Assembly: GCF_000156355.1 (NCBI RefSeq) | Contig: NZ_GG657903.1 | Span: 23,626 to 87,625 of the forward strand | DNA length: 64,000 bases | Direction: 5' to 3' | Source: Methylophaga thiooxydans DMS010 | GTDB taxonomy: Bacteria > Pseudomonadota > Gammaproteobacteria > Nitrosococcales > Methylophagaceae | Shown here: positions 28,519-36,914 of the stretch, piece by piece | Layout of the letters: every line of letters begins with the position of its first letter | Position numbering within the stretch: the first letter of the stretch is position 1 | Translations under genes and position numbers: made by a program | Notes under the pieces: generated by a model | Database searches by the model: none | What the model was told of the DNA's origin: nothing | Seen by the model: only the letters and a program-made list of their open reading frames with translations

Positions 28519-28971
28519 TCATGGTTGATAACTATCCGCATCAAGAGCACTTACATCCGCAAAAAGCACGCGCCCACAAAGCAGTTCAAACCAACGGCGA
28601 TTCCAGTTCGGCGGCACAAGGTAAGTATCGGCTGGATGAGTGCGCTTCAACGTCGCAATCAAACTTTTTAGTTGATAAAGACGGAATGCCAGTTTCTCCT
28701 GGGTTTGGTGATCCAGATCGCCAATCTGCTTACAAAGCGTCGCGGATGAAGGCGGCAATACGTTTTCAACAACTTGCCAAGCAACAGTCTCAGCGAGTTG
28801 TGGAAGTTCCTCTGAATTGTCCGGTTCACGTATGTCCGATTTGTCAACTTTCAATGCTTTTAAAAAAGCTGATAGCTCGGATAAAAGCATGGTCGATGAA
28901 ATGATGATGAATCCATCATTCTGCCCGTGTAAATACGCGGCACTGACGGGTGCTGGTCTGGTTGTTTTCAC
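28519..28971 (-). CDS. Unknown protein, antisense within the early operon
   Basis: This is a leftward 150-residue frame starting GTG at 28971, with a strong AGGAG exactly eight bases upstream. The product is soluble and mostly helical, with no family recognised. It is tail-to-tail with the Ner-like gene and divergent from the gene at 29062, so it lies against the direction of the early operon. A short hydrophobic frame (up to 43 residues, 28968-29099) ends in a GTGA overlap with its start and could be a coupled upstream gene. A competing rightward frame (28521-28904) has no ribosome-binding site and an unusual His/Gln/Ser-rich composition, so the leftward gene was chosen. Confidence 0.6.
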   Translation of the reverse strand: MKTTRPAPVSAAYLHGQNDGFIIISSTMLLSELSAFLKALKVDKSDIREPDNSEELPQLAETVAWQVVENVLPPSSATLCKQIGDLDHQTQEKLAFRLYQLKSLIATLKRTHPADTYLVPPNWNRRWFELLCGRVLFADVSALDADSYQP

Positions 28972-29061
28972 TTTGTTATCTCCTGTTTGGTTAAAACGCA
29001 GAACCAGCCTATCCCGTGCAGTACTGCCGCAACAATCAATAAATTTGGAAGTGGTGTTGTG

Positions 29062-29556
29062 ATGAGAATTCCAAAAAGTAAGGTGGCTTGGAAACGCATC
29101 CAGCCGAACAATATAAAAGACGCGCTGCGGCTTAATAAAGAGTACGCCAGACAGTTCAAAAGGCTAACTGTTCCAGCTATCGCTGAACTGATGGCTGTCA
29201 GTGAAGACCGCTTATACAAATGGCTCTCTACTGGTGATATGCCAGTCAGTTTTATCCCGGCATATGAGCATATCTGTGAGATGGATTATGTCACCCAATA
29301 TCTGGGTTACCGAAGTAACAAGCTGATGATTCAAATCCCCACAGGGAAAAAAGTGGATGAACTAGGTTTAGCCGAACTACAGCAGCTTTCTGCAGATGCA
29401 ATGAGTTTGCTAATCAAGTTTTATCGTGAGGGTGAGTCGGTAGATATCCTTACTTCAGCGCTCACTCGACTGTTAGCTGGCGTGGCATACCACAGAGAAA
29501 ATGTTATCTCTCAGAGTCAGCCAGGTCTAGATTTTGAGGGCGGTGAAGATGACTGA
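29062..29556 (+). CDS. Phage HTH regulator or accessory protein preceding transposase A
   Basis: This encodes 164 residues. The start at 29062 (MRIPKSKVAW) is preceded by GGAAGTGG and is preferred over a longer frame starting at 28987. A helix-turn-helix is visible at about residues 35-60 (LTVPAIAELMAVSEDRLYKWLSTG). The remainder is helical. It overlaps the start of transposase A by eight bases, so it belongs to the early operon. No specific family is recognised. Confidence 0.7.
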   Translation: MRIPKSKVAWKRIQPNNIKDALRLNKEYARQFKRLTVPAIAELMAVSEDRLYKWLSTGDMPVSFIPAYEHICEMDYVTQYLGYRSNKLMIQIPTGKKVDELGLAELQQLSADAMSLLIKFYREGESVDILTSALTRLLAGVAYHRENVISQSQPGLDFEGGEDD

Positions 29557-31716
29557 ACAAAACAGGGAATGGTTCACAGCAACTGAATTAGCAAACAAAC
29601 CAGGTCTTCCAAAGTACAAGCGTGGCGTTAATCAGCAGGCTCAAAACAAGGCTGGAATACAAGGCAAGTAAAAGTAAGAGGTGGATCAGCAAATGAATAC
29701 CACCTTTCCAGCCTGCCAGTAGAAACTCAGGCCGCGTTGATAAAACAACACCTGCCGACCCCAGTTAAGAGCAGCTCGGAAAGCACTGAATTTAGCTACG
29801 ATCCTCAAGCATTATGGCAGCACTATGACAACAAGCCACAAAAACAAAAGGACGCAGCTCAGAACAAACTCAACCTGCTTTTGCAGGTCATGGCTCTGAC
29901 AGAAAACGGTGGCGCCACACTTAAGAATGCCTTCTTACTGGTGGCTGATCAAAACGACATTAGTGAACGCACCATGCAAGGCTGGTATCACGGTACCAAG
30001 AGCAAGAAAGGGGTGAAATTCTATGCTCGTCAAGACTGGTTAGCCGCGCTGGTACCCGGCTTTGTTGGCCGAACGGTCACAGCAGATATGGATACTGAGG
30101 CTTGGGAATTTTACAAAGCCGATTACCTTCGCCTGGAGCAGCCAGAGTTCGAAGCCTGTTACTACCGACTACAACGTACTGCAGCCGAACAAGGCTGGAA
30201 AATCCCCAGCAAAAAAACACTGGAACGTCGCATCAAAGCCATACCGCTGGCAACCCGCGTTTATCTACGTGAAGGTGAAGCCGGTTTGATCAAACTGTTT
30301 CCTGCCCAACAGCGAACAGTCCAAGAGCTACATGCGCTTGAGTGGATCAATGGTGATGGCTACCAACACAACGTGTTTGTTCTATTGCCAAATGGCGATG
30401 TAACGCGCATGAAAACGTGGTTCTGGCAGGACGTCTACAGCCGCAAAATACTGGCTTACCGCGTCGATGAATCAGAAAACACCGACTCAATCCGAGCCAG
30501 TTTTGGCGATGTTGTGGATCAGTTCGGCATACCCGAACACGTCACTATTGATAACACCCGCGCTGCAGCCAATAAATGGATGACCGGTGGCGTTAAAAAC
30601 CGCTATCGCTTCACCGTAAAAGAAGATGATCCACTCGGCCTATTCCCTACGCTCGGTATCAAAGTGCACTGGACATCAGTGATTGGCGGCAAAGGACACG
30701 GTCAGGCTAAACCTGTCGAACGTGCCTTTGGTGTTGGTGGTCTTGGTGAATATCTGGACAAGCATCCTAAGTTTGAAGGTGCCTATACCGGCCCAAACCC
30801 AATGGCCAAGCCAGAAAACTACGCCAAAAAAGCGGTACCCATTGAAACGTTCCTAGCAGTACTGGAACAAGAAATCATTGCTTGGAATGCCAAACCGGCT
30901 CGACGCACTGAAATCTGCAACGGCACAAAAAGTTTTGATCAAGCTTTCACCGAAAGCTATCAAACCGCCGTTATCAAAACAGCTAACCAAGAACAACGTC
31001 GCATGTGGCTGCTGATGGCTGAAGCCATCAAAGTGCAGAAAGATGGATCATTTAATCTTGATGCCGGATCAGCCACAGGACAAGGCAAAAACCGCTACCA
31101 CGCGCCAGCGTTGCTCGACTTTGCAGGCCAGAAGATTACCGTTCGTTTTGACCCTCAAGCGCTGCATGAAATCGTCTATGCCTACACCTTAGATAATCGC
31201 TATATCGGTGAGGCGCAATGTATTGAAGCTACTGGGTTTGGTGATACTGAAGCGGCTCGAAGCTTCAACAAGCATCGCACTCGCTTTATCAAGGCCACCA
31301 AGCTGGCAGCGAAAGCCGAAGTCGCGATGGATGCAATGGAAGTGGCAAGTCGCCTGCCTTTGCAGCCACAGCCTGAAGTCGCCAACCCGAAAGTGGTCAG
31401 ACCACTTCGCCCAGCGCCAGAACTAGGCCGACACATACCGCAGCCACAACTAACTGACGAACAAAAACAGGATCTGGCTACATTCCAAGCCGAGTTCCAA
31501 CAGCCACAAGAGCCTGCAGCACAAATCATAAGAAATGATGACCCCAGAGCGCGCTACAAGCGTTGGGTCAATTTAGACCGTCGGTTGCGAGAAGGGAGTC
31601 AACTCTCAGCAGCTGATCAGAAATTCTGGGCGATGTACCAGAAAGGCGATGAGTTCCGCTTTATGAGCGAGTTCAGCGCTGACTTTGAGAGCTTCGACGA
31701 AACTGTCGAGGCATAA
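29549..31716 (+). pseudogene. Mu-type transposase A, frameshifted in its N-terminal domain
   Basis: The gene starts at 29549 with the MuA-type DNA-binding domain: EWFTATELANKPGLPKYKRG, the typical W..(x)ELA..PGLP signature. That frame stops at 29669. The family sequence continues in the -1 frame as KQGWNTRQVKVRGG and EYHLSSLPVETQAAL, and on to 31716. One extra A in the CAAAAC run at 29642-29647 would join them. The main part has the DDE core: Asp codons at 30355 and 30550 and Glu at 30718 (motifs INGDGY, TIDNTR, KPVERAFG), then the Mu-transposase C-terminal barrel and a tail that would contact protein B. No slippery heptamer is present, so a one-base deletion or a sequencing error is likelier than programmed frameshifting. 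Confidence 0.93.
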
Positions 31717-31766
31717 AAAAACAAACCCGCTGGCAGGCGGGTAAGTAAAACGTGATGAGGTAAATA

Positions 31767-32531
31767 ATGACAACAAATCAAAACGTGGTCAACTTGGGAG
31801 ACAGAGTCGAAGCCTCTGTCACCACGGCACCACTGAAAAACGTCATGCTCTGTACACGATTGCTGGAACAAGCGATGAATCGCCCAGCACATCTACCAGG
31901 TATGGTCACTTTCTTTGGCCCGAGTGGCTGGGGTAAATCGTTTGCTGCAGCTTATGCAGCGAATAAATACCGCGCTTACTACGTTGAATGCAAAAGCACC
32001 TGGACAAAAAAAGCGCTGCTCCTTTCCATTCTCAAAGAAATGGGCATCCAGCCAGATAAGACCAACTATGACATGGTCGAGCAAATCAGTCAGCAGCTGG
32101 CGCTGAGTGGTCTGCCGCTCATCATCGATGAGATGGATCACATCGTCGAAAAGAAAGCCGTCGAAGTAGTGCGTGACATTTATGAAGGATCAAACGCTGC
32201 CATCCTGCTGATCGGTGAAGAGAAGCTCCCGACCAAGCTGCTCAAGTGGGAACGGTTCCACAATCGAATGCTGGCTTGGCAAGGCGCTCAACCTGCCGAT
32301 CTGGAAGACACACGACAACTGTCCCAACTTTACTGCCCGGACATCACCATTGCTGATGACCTGCTCGAACGCATCCAGCGTGAAAGCATGGGCGTCGCCC
32401 GTCGAATCTGCGTCAATCTCAACCAAGTTCAGCAAGCCGCCTACTCAGCTGGTACCGACCAAATCGACGTCAAACTCTGGGGTAACCGTCCCCTCTATAC
32501 CGGCGACGCACCCAGGAGGAAGGTTAAATGA
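31767..32531 (+). CDS. Mu B-type AAA+ ATPase, target selector
   Basis: This encodes 254 residues. Walker A GPSGWGKS is at residues 51-58 and Walker B IIDEMDH near 119-125. The AAA_22-like fold and position after transposase A identify the MuB equivalent, which binds target DNA, activates the transposase and gives target immunity. A six-base hairpin (31725-31742) lies between A and B. AGGTAAATA precedes the start. Confidence 0.9.
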   Translation: MTTNQNVVNLGDRVEASVTTAPLKNVMLCTRLLEQAMNRPAHLPGMVTFFGPSGWGKSFAAAYAANKYRAYYVECKSTWTKKALLLSILKEMGIQPDKTNYDMVEQISQQLALSGLPLIIDEMDHIVEKKAVEVVRDIYEGSNAAILLIGEEKLPTKLLKWERFHNRMLAWQGAQPADLEDTRQLSQLYCPDITIADDLLERIQRESMGVARRICVNLNQVQQAAYSAGTDQIDVKLWGNRPLYTGDAPRRKVK

Positions 32532-33139
32532 CACAGCCTGTTCATATCACAAGAGCAAACGGCAAGCTGTCAGGTAGAGATGCCTGCTGGCAAGCCATAC
32601 GTGAATTGAAAGTGTTTTCTTTACTTGACCTGGAAGCACACACCAGTGATCACAAACAGCTGAATGAAGTGAATCGCCGAACAGCCAGAACCTACGTGAT
32701 AGGGCTGGAAGGTGCTGGCTATCTGGAACGCACCACCAAGCGCATGGGCGGTGCCATTGTCTGGAGGCTGACTCGTGATGTCGGTGTGAATGCACCTCGC
32801 GTCAACCGCAAAGGTGACCACGTCACTGGTGGCGAGAGCCGTGAACAGATGTGGCGAACCATGCGAATTCTGAGTGATTTCAGTTGGCGTGATTTGGTGG
32901 CATCAGCCTCTACGGAAGAAACACCTATCGAACCGAACACTGCCAAGGATTACATCACCTTTCTGGCTAAGGCGAATTATCTCAAAGAGATAATCCCAGC
33001 CAACCATGGTGGTGGTCTGGCGCGATACAAACTATTACCCGCGATGAATACCGGTCCAAAGCCGCCGATGATTCAACGCATTAAACAAGTCTTTGATCCC
33101 AATTTAAACAAGGTCGTATGGCCAAAGGATGGTGAGTAA
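32528..33139 (+). CDS. Phage protein with tandem winged-helix-like domains
   Basis: This encodes 203 residues and overlaps gene B by four bases. Two similar halves each look like a winged helix: residues 1-80 (SGRDACWQAIRELKVFSLLDL ... RTARTYVIGLEGAGYLER) and 100-175 (QMWRTMRILSDFSWRDL ... AKDYITFLAKANYLKE). Such proteins recur next to B in Mu-like phages. Function is not known; DNA binding is likely. The strong AGGAGGAAGG site upstream indicates high expression. Confidence 0.75.
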   Translation: MTQPVHITRANGKLSGRDACWQAIRELKVFSLLDLEAHTSDHKQLNEVNRRTARTYVIGLEGAGYLERTTKRMGGAIVWRLTRDVGVNAPRVNRKGDHVTGGESREQMWRTMRILSDFSWRDLVASASTEETPIEPNTAKDYITFLAKANYLKEIIPANHGGGLARYKLLPAMNTGPKPPMIQRIKQVFDPNLNKVVWPKDGE

Positions 33140-33360
33140 TGGATGAAGCGACAGTAGACGTAATTCAACAATTAATGGCATGGCACCAGAAACGAGTTGA
33201 TGAATTGCAGCTGATAGTGGATCAAAAAGGTGCCTCTATCAAAATCGGTGAAGAGATTGAAATAACCGATCCGGAGGTGCTCAAAGGCGTTCATTTAGGC
33301 GTGAAGATTAGTTTGTCACTGCTTGGCAAGTTACCCATTTCATTAAAGGAAGGTGAGTAA
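33139..33360 (+). CDS. Small phage protein of unknown function
   Basis: This is a 73-residue frame overlapping the previous stop by one base (TAATG). It is helical at the N-terminus with a central beta-like segment and no recognised motif. It is translationally coupled to the csrA gene downstream, again through TAATG. Confidence 0.65.
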   Translation: MDEATVDVIQQLMAWHQKRVDELQLIVDQKGASIKIGEEIEITDPEVLKGVHLGVKISLSLLGKLPISLKEGE

Positions 33361-33539
33361 TGCTGATTTTAACAAGACGTGTGGGCGAAGCCCTGATTAT
33401 CGGTGATGACGTTGTCGTGAATGTGCTTGGTACCAAAGGTAATCAAGTCCGGATCGGGGTTGAAGCCCCAAAAGATGTCTCTGTTCATCGTGAAGAAATT
33501 TATAACCGCATTCAGAAAGAAAAGGATGACAACAAATGA
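33360..33539 (+). CDS. csrA: Phage-encoded CsrA/RsmA translational regulator
   Basis: This is a 59-residue protein almost collinear with E. coli CsrA (61). It opens [16 protein letters not shown] and carries [21 protein letters not shown]. Leu4 and Arg44, the key RNA contacts in CsrA, are both kept. CsrA dimers bind GGA motifs in mRNA leaders and block or alter translation. The gene overlaps its neighbours on both sides (TAATG upstream, ATGA downstream), so it is a true member of the early operon and not a recent scar. Its own ribosome-binding region, AAAGGAAGG before 33358, contains GGA and could allow self-control. The targets may be host or phage mRNAs. Confidence 0.95.
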   Translation: MLILTRRVGEALIIGDDVVVNVLGTKGNQVRIGVEAPKDVSVHREEIYNRIQKEKDDNK

Positions 33540-33868
33540 GCGACTGGAAACAAGTACTCAAAACCGAATGTGAGAAAACATCACAAGCCAAGGTGGCCGC
33601 TGTTCTCAGACAGAATGATGGCTTTCCTTCACCAACCGTGATTAACCAGGTCATCAAGAGTAAATACCCCGGCAGAACTGACCGACTGCAAGCACTCATT
33701 GAAGGCAAGTTTATGTCCGGCAGTGTGCAATGCCCGGTGGTTGGTGCTATCCCCAGCGACCAATGCATTGAATACCAAAGCCGCCCGTATGCAGCAACAA
33801 ACCCGACACGCATTCAACTTTATAGAGCCTGCCGTGGCGGCTGTGAACACAGCAAAATTGGAGCCTAA
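33536..33868 (+). CDS. Phage protein with N-terminal HTH-like region
   Basis: This encodes 110 residues and overlaps csrA by four bases. Residues 1-45 ([18 protein letters not shown]) resemble the first part of a helix-turn-helix. The C-terminal half has four Cys (two of them in CRGGCEHS) that may bind metal. The family is unrecognised but the type is common in Mu-like early regions. Confidence 0.65.
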   Translation: MSDWKQVLKTECEKTSQAKVAAVLRQNDGFPSPTVINQVIKSKYPGRTDRLQALIEGKFMSGSVQCPVVGAIPSDQCIEYQSRPYAATNPTRIQLYRACRGGCEHSKIGA

Positions 33869-33870
33869 TC

Positions 33871-34140
33871 ATGAACAAGAATTTGGGTAACGACATCATC
33901 AGCAAAAAAGTAGAAGACGTTCGCCACTGCTTAGCAGAACTAGCACGACGTGGCCTCACCATTACCGATATCAACATCGGTGAAGCCAGAAAGCCGACCA
34001 TCACCATCGTCGGCTACAACGACAGTCCAGGTGGACTTAAGGGCGGCACAAAAACCCGCATTAAAACCGGCCTACGTCGTCTCGAAACCTACGCCACAGA
34101 AGTCAGCGGCTGCCAGGTGCAGTGGAAAGTTGTGGCTTAA
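33871..34140 (+). CDS. Small phage protein, unknown function
   Basis: This encodes 89 residues: an N-terminal helix (VRHCLAELARRG), a beta segment ITDINIG...PTITIVGY, and a basic C-terminus. No family is recognised. It lies two bases after the previous stop and 13 before the DUF3164 gene, within the operon. Confidence 0.65.
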   Translation: MNKNLGNDIISKKVEDVRHCLAELARRGLTITDINIGEARKPTITIVGYNDSPGGLKGGTKTRIKTGLRRLETYATEVSGCQVQWKVVA

Positions 34141-34153
34141 ACAGGAGTAACCC

Positions 34154-34771
34154 ATGAATACAGCTATCAATACAGAGCAACACAAGGTGAACGCACAAGG
34201 TCACCTTGTACCCATTAGCAAAATCAAACAAATCGATCTGGATCGTGATGATCTTATCGAAGAACTGTTTGGTAAGGCCGAGTTGCTGCGAGAGCAGATG
34301 GTCGCCTTCAAAGCTCAGGCGATGAATGACGTTTATGCCTTCGTCGAGCTTGTTGCAGAAAAATACGATGCCAAGCTCGGTGGCAAAAAAGGCAATATCA
34401 GCCTCACCAGCTATGACGGTAAACGCCAGATTCGCATTCAAATGGCCGAGCTGTTGCACTTCGATGAGCGTGCTGAAGCAGCTAAATCCCTGATTGATGA
34501 ATGCATTCAAGAATGGTCAGAAGGCAGCAACGACAATATCAAAGCCCTGGTCGATCACGCCTTCAAAACCAACACTGAAGGCCAGCTTAGTGCTGCCCGA
34601 ATCCTCGGACTGCTGCGGCTGGAGATTGACGATCACAAATGGAAGCAAGCCATGGAGGCGCTGAAAGATTCGATGCAAATCACTGGCTCCAGCGCCTATG
34701 TGCGTTTCTATTACCGCCCGACCACCGAGAGCAAGTTTCAGAATCTGGCTCTCGATATGGCTGCTCTGTGA
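34154..34771 (+). CDS. DUF3164 family phage protein
   Basis: This is a 205-residue protein of the DUF3164 family, found in the early region of most Mu-like phages. The middle carries YDGKRQIRIQ and the C-terminus SSAYVRFYYR, which are typical. Its biochemical role is not established. AGGAG precedes the start. Confidence 0.85.
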   Translation: MNTAINTEQHKVNAQGHLVPISKIKQIDLDRDDLIEELFGKAELLREQMVAFKAQAMNDVYAFVELVAEKYDAKLGGKKGNISLTSYDGKRQIRIQMAELLHFDERAEAAKSLIDECIQEWSEGSNDNIKALVDHAFKTNTEGQLSAARILGLLRLEIDDHKWKQAMEALKDSMQITGSSAYVRFYYRPTTESKFQNLALDMAAL

Positions 34772-34779
34772 GGTCTTCT

Positions 34780-35004
34780 ATGGAAATGATTGTATTCGAA
34801 GACAGGGGCCAGGACTTTCTGGAGTGGGACATCGATGAAGATGGCGTCGTTGTTGATTCAAGACCATTTCAGGCTGGTATCTGGAGTGGCACGTTTGTAT
34901 CAGACATAAAAGTTGGTGAGCGACCAACCGTCACCAGTCCCCGTGATGGGGTTCAACGACAGTTGAAGTATCGCGTCATCGATATTCAGCCTAAATCCGC
35001 TTAA
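34780..35004 (+). CDS. Small phage protein, unknown function
   Basis: This encodes 74 residues starting MEMIVFEDRGQD, eight bases after the DUF3164 stop, with an AGGTC sequence before it. A longer frame from 34639 overlaps DUF3164 and is not preferred. The product is acidic and beta-rich with no recognised motif. A 168-base gene-free stretch follows (35005-35172), holding only a short CCCC-TTCGTT-GGGG hairpin near 35135. Confidence 0.6.
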   Translation: MEMIVFEDRGQDFLEWDIDEDGVVVDSRPFQAGIWSGTFVSDIKVGERPTVTSPRDGVQRQLKYRVIDIQPKSA

Positions 35005-35172
35005 CCAACGGCGCGTCAGCAGACAGGTGGTGCCAGCAAAAAACTAACAGACTGCAGCTGAGACGGTGGGTTTTATAACCTTTCTCCCCGCCGGGCAACG
35101 CCGACTGATCCACGAGACGGATTACTTAGCCCCTTCGTTGGGGTTAAGGCAGTGAAAAATCCGGGAGATGAT

Positions 35173-35367
35173 ATGGATGAATTAAGGAACCCAATCTGTT
35201 TTGCACGTTGCATCTGGCGGTCGCTTAGTCGTGGTCGGTATATATCTGGTCACAAGTACAAAACAGCAAAAGAGGTTACACCGGAAAACATTCATATCCT
35301 CCGCTGTAAACATTGTGGCCATAACTCCATTGCATGGAGCTGGGGATCGTTAGAGGAATCCAAATAA
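35173..35367 (+). CDS. Small protein with CxxC zinc-ribbon-like motif
   Basis: This encodes 64 residues starting [13 protein letters not shown], with GGGAG nine bases upstream; the earlier in-frame ATG at 35152 lacks this. CKHCGH near the C-terminus with two N-terminal cysteines suggests a metal site. It overlaps the HD hydrolase gene by one base (TAATG). Function is unknown. Confidence 0.6.
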   Translation: MDELRNPICFARCIWRSLSRGRYISGHKYKTAKEVTPENIHILRCKHCGHNSIAWSWGSLEESK

Positions 35368-35918
35368 TGAACATGAAAGAAGCAAGCGAGATGCGACCAG
35401 ACATACTCACTATCAGTGGTGAATACTTTAACTTTATGTGTCCTGAAGAGTCTGAGTTCGACATTTACGTTGCCGCTCATGGCCTATCAAACATTTGCCG
35501 CTTCGCTGGCCACACTAATAAGTTCTACAGCGTAGCCCAACATTCGGTTTATGTGTCTGAAATTGTACCGCCTGAAATGGCTTTGCACGGACTGCTGCAT
35601 GATGCCGCAGAGGCGTTTGTTGGTGATGTGGCCAGACCACTGAAAAACCTCTTGCCCGATTATCGTGAAATAGAGAAGCGTGTTGAAAAAGCCGTGTTAG
35701 GCCGTTTTGGGTTAGACGCTGAGATGCCTGCAGAAGTGAAGCACGCAGACTTGGTCTTGTTAGCCACAGAGCAGCGTGACTTGATGGCACCACACGATGA
35801 TGAATGGCCGTTAATTAAAGATATTGAGCCATTAAAAAAAGCCATTGAACCAGTGTCTCCCAGCACAGCGTTTTTAATGTTTGTTGGCCGTTATCTACAA
35901 ATCGTGGGGCAGCTATGA
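35367..35918 (+). CDS. HD-domain phosphohydrolase (YfbR-like)
   Basis: This encodes 183 residues of the HD superfamily. Metal-binding His59, His78-Asp79 ([10 protein letters not shown]) and a later Asp in ATEQRDLM near 132 are visible. Phage-borne members resemble YfbR-type 5'-deoxynucleotidases, and could shift nucleotide pools during replication. The start was set at 35367 because of the TAATG junction and an AGAGGA site. It overlaps gp16 by four bases. Confidence 0.8.
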   Translation: MNMKEASEMRPDILTISGEYFNFMCPEESEFDIYVAAHGLSNICRFAGHTNKFYSVAQHSVYVSEIVPPEMALHGLLHDAAEAFVGDVARPLKNLLPDYREIEKRVEKAVLGRFGLDAEMPAEVKHADLVLLATEQRDLMAPHDDEWPLIKDIEPLKKAIEPVSPSTAFLMFVGRYLQIVGQL

Positions 35919-36523
35919 GTTCAAGACAAAAGCTAATCCAGCTTGTTCATATCGGCGCTAGCCGCTTGTTTAAGGACGAAGAAGCTCGTCGCACATGGCA
36001 AGGAGACCATACCGGTGAACGTTCGTGCAGCAAGATGACGGACAAAGAATTGAAACATTTAGTCAATTTGCTACGTGATGCCAAAGCGATTAAACCACCT
36101 AAACGCGCAGGCAGAAAGCCATTCAATCGCAGCCCGTATATGGCAAAAATTGAAGCCTTACTGACCGATATGCAACTCAGTTGGGAATACGCTGAAACCA
36201 TAGCCTGGCACGTCACCGGTGGTAAAGGCCATGCAACAACAGGCCGTCCTGGTATTGAACGTCTGGAGTGGGTGCACAAGCGTCAGCAGTTTGAAGCGAT
36301 CATTGCCGCGTTATATCAGGAACAGAAAAAACGCAGCCTGCTGCAAACCGTTGAGTACCTACTGGATGCCATGAACCTGAGCGAAAGCTATGTCGAGAAG
36401 CTGGTAGCAGGCCGTGCGAATGCCAGCAAGTGGCGTCGTAATGTGCCGCTACTCAATGCCATCGTCGATCACCTTAATGACAAAGTCGCGTTTGAACGTG
36501 CCACTCAAGTAGCGCTGCCATAA
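35915..36523 (+). CDS. gp16/GemA-family regulatory protein (DUF1018)
   Basis: This encodes 202 residues of the Mu gp16 (GemA, DUF1018) family. The N-terminal half carries [18 protein letters not shown] and a Lys-rich segment. The C-terminal part is helical. GemA of Mu influences host gene expression and DNA topology. Its position just before the Mor-like gene is as in Mu. Confidence 0.85.
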   Translation: MSSRQKLIQLVHIGASRLFKDEEARRTWQGDHTGERSCSKMTDKELKHLVNLLRDAKAIKPPKRAGRKPFNRSPYMAKIEALLTDMQLSWEYAETIAWHVTGGKGHATTGRPGIERLEWVHKRQQFEAIIAALYQEQKKRSLLQTVEYLLDAMNLSESYVEKLVAGRANASKWRRNVPLLNAIVDHLNDKVAFERATQVALP

Positions 36524-36539
36524 GCAAGGTACCGAGCCA

Positions 36540-36914
36540 GTGAATTTACCTGATTATTTACCACCTGTAGCCAGAGAGATAGCCGATGTGATCGGTCTTG
36601 ATGGACTGTTGCGTCTGGTGAAACAGTTCGGTGGTGTCACTATTCGAGTGCCGGGGCAAGGTGACCTAAAGCAAGTGCTTAGTCCAGATCAATACAAACA
36701 GTTCGTGCATACCTTCCGTAATGAGAAAATCGCCATCCCCAAGCTTCAAGCAAGGCTATACCAAGTGGATCTGGCAGAGACAAGCCGTCTGCTTGATCAA
36801 GGCTTTACCAAAGCAGAAGTCGCCCGGACACAAAAAATTACTGAACGCGCTGTCTACAAACGCCAGGCTAAACAGCGTCAACTTGAAAATGACAAACAAC
36901 AGGATCTCTTTTAA
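36540..36914 (+). CDS. Mor/C-family transcription activator
   Basis: This encodes 124 residues with a GTG start at 36540, preceded by AAGG. The dimerisation region (REIADVIGLDGLLRLVKQFGG, then TIRVP) and the C-terminal helix-turn-helix (EVARTQKITERAVYKRQ) are those of the Mor/C family. In Mu, Mor turns on the middle promoter and its relative C turns on late promoters. Only this one family member is visible here, so it may serve both roles. Confidence 0.87.
   Translation: MNLPDYLPPVAREIADVIGLDGLLRLVKQFGGVTIRVPGQGDLKQVLSPDQYKQFVHTFRNEKIAIPKLQARLYQVDLAETSRLLDQGFTKAEVARTQKITERAVYKRQAKQRQLENDKQQDLF

Noticed and set aside
28521-28904. Rightward 127-codon frame opposite the antisense gene
   Set aside because: It has no ribosome-binding site, and its His/Gln/Ser/Lys-rich composition looks like a shadow. 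The opposite strand has AGGAG at the right distance from a GTG.
29737-31716. Transposase as an intact gene from the TTG at 29737
   Set aside because: The TTG lies in the middle of the N-terminal domain (TQAALIKQHL), has no ribosome-binding site, and the family N-terminus is present upstream in another frame.
31725-31742. Hairpin between transposase A and B as a terminator
   Set aside because: Only six pairs and no T-run after it; B must be co-transcribed with A, so at most a weak attenuator.
34639-34779. Upstream extension of the 74-residue gene at 34780
   Set aside because: It lies wholly within DUF3164 in another frame; the ATG at 34780 is the natural start.
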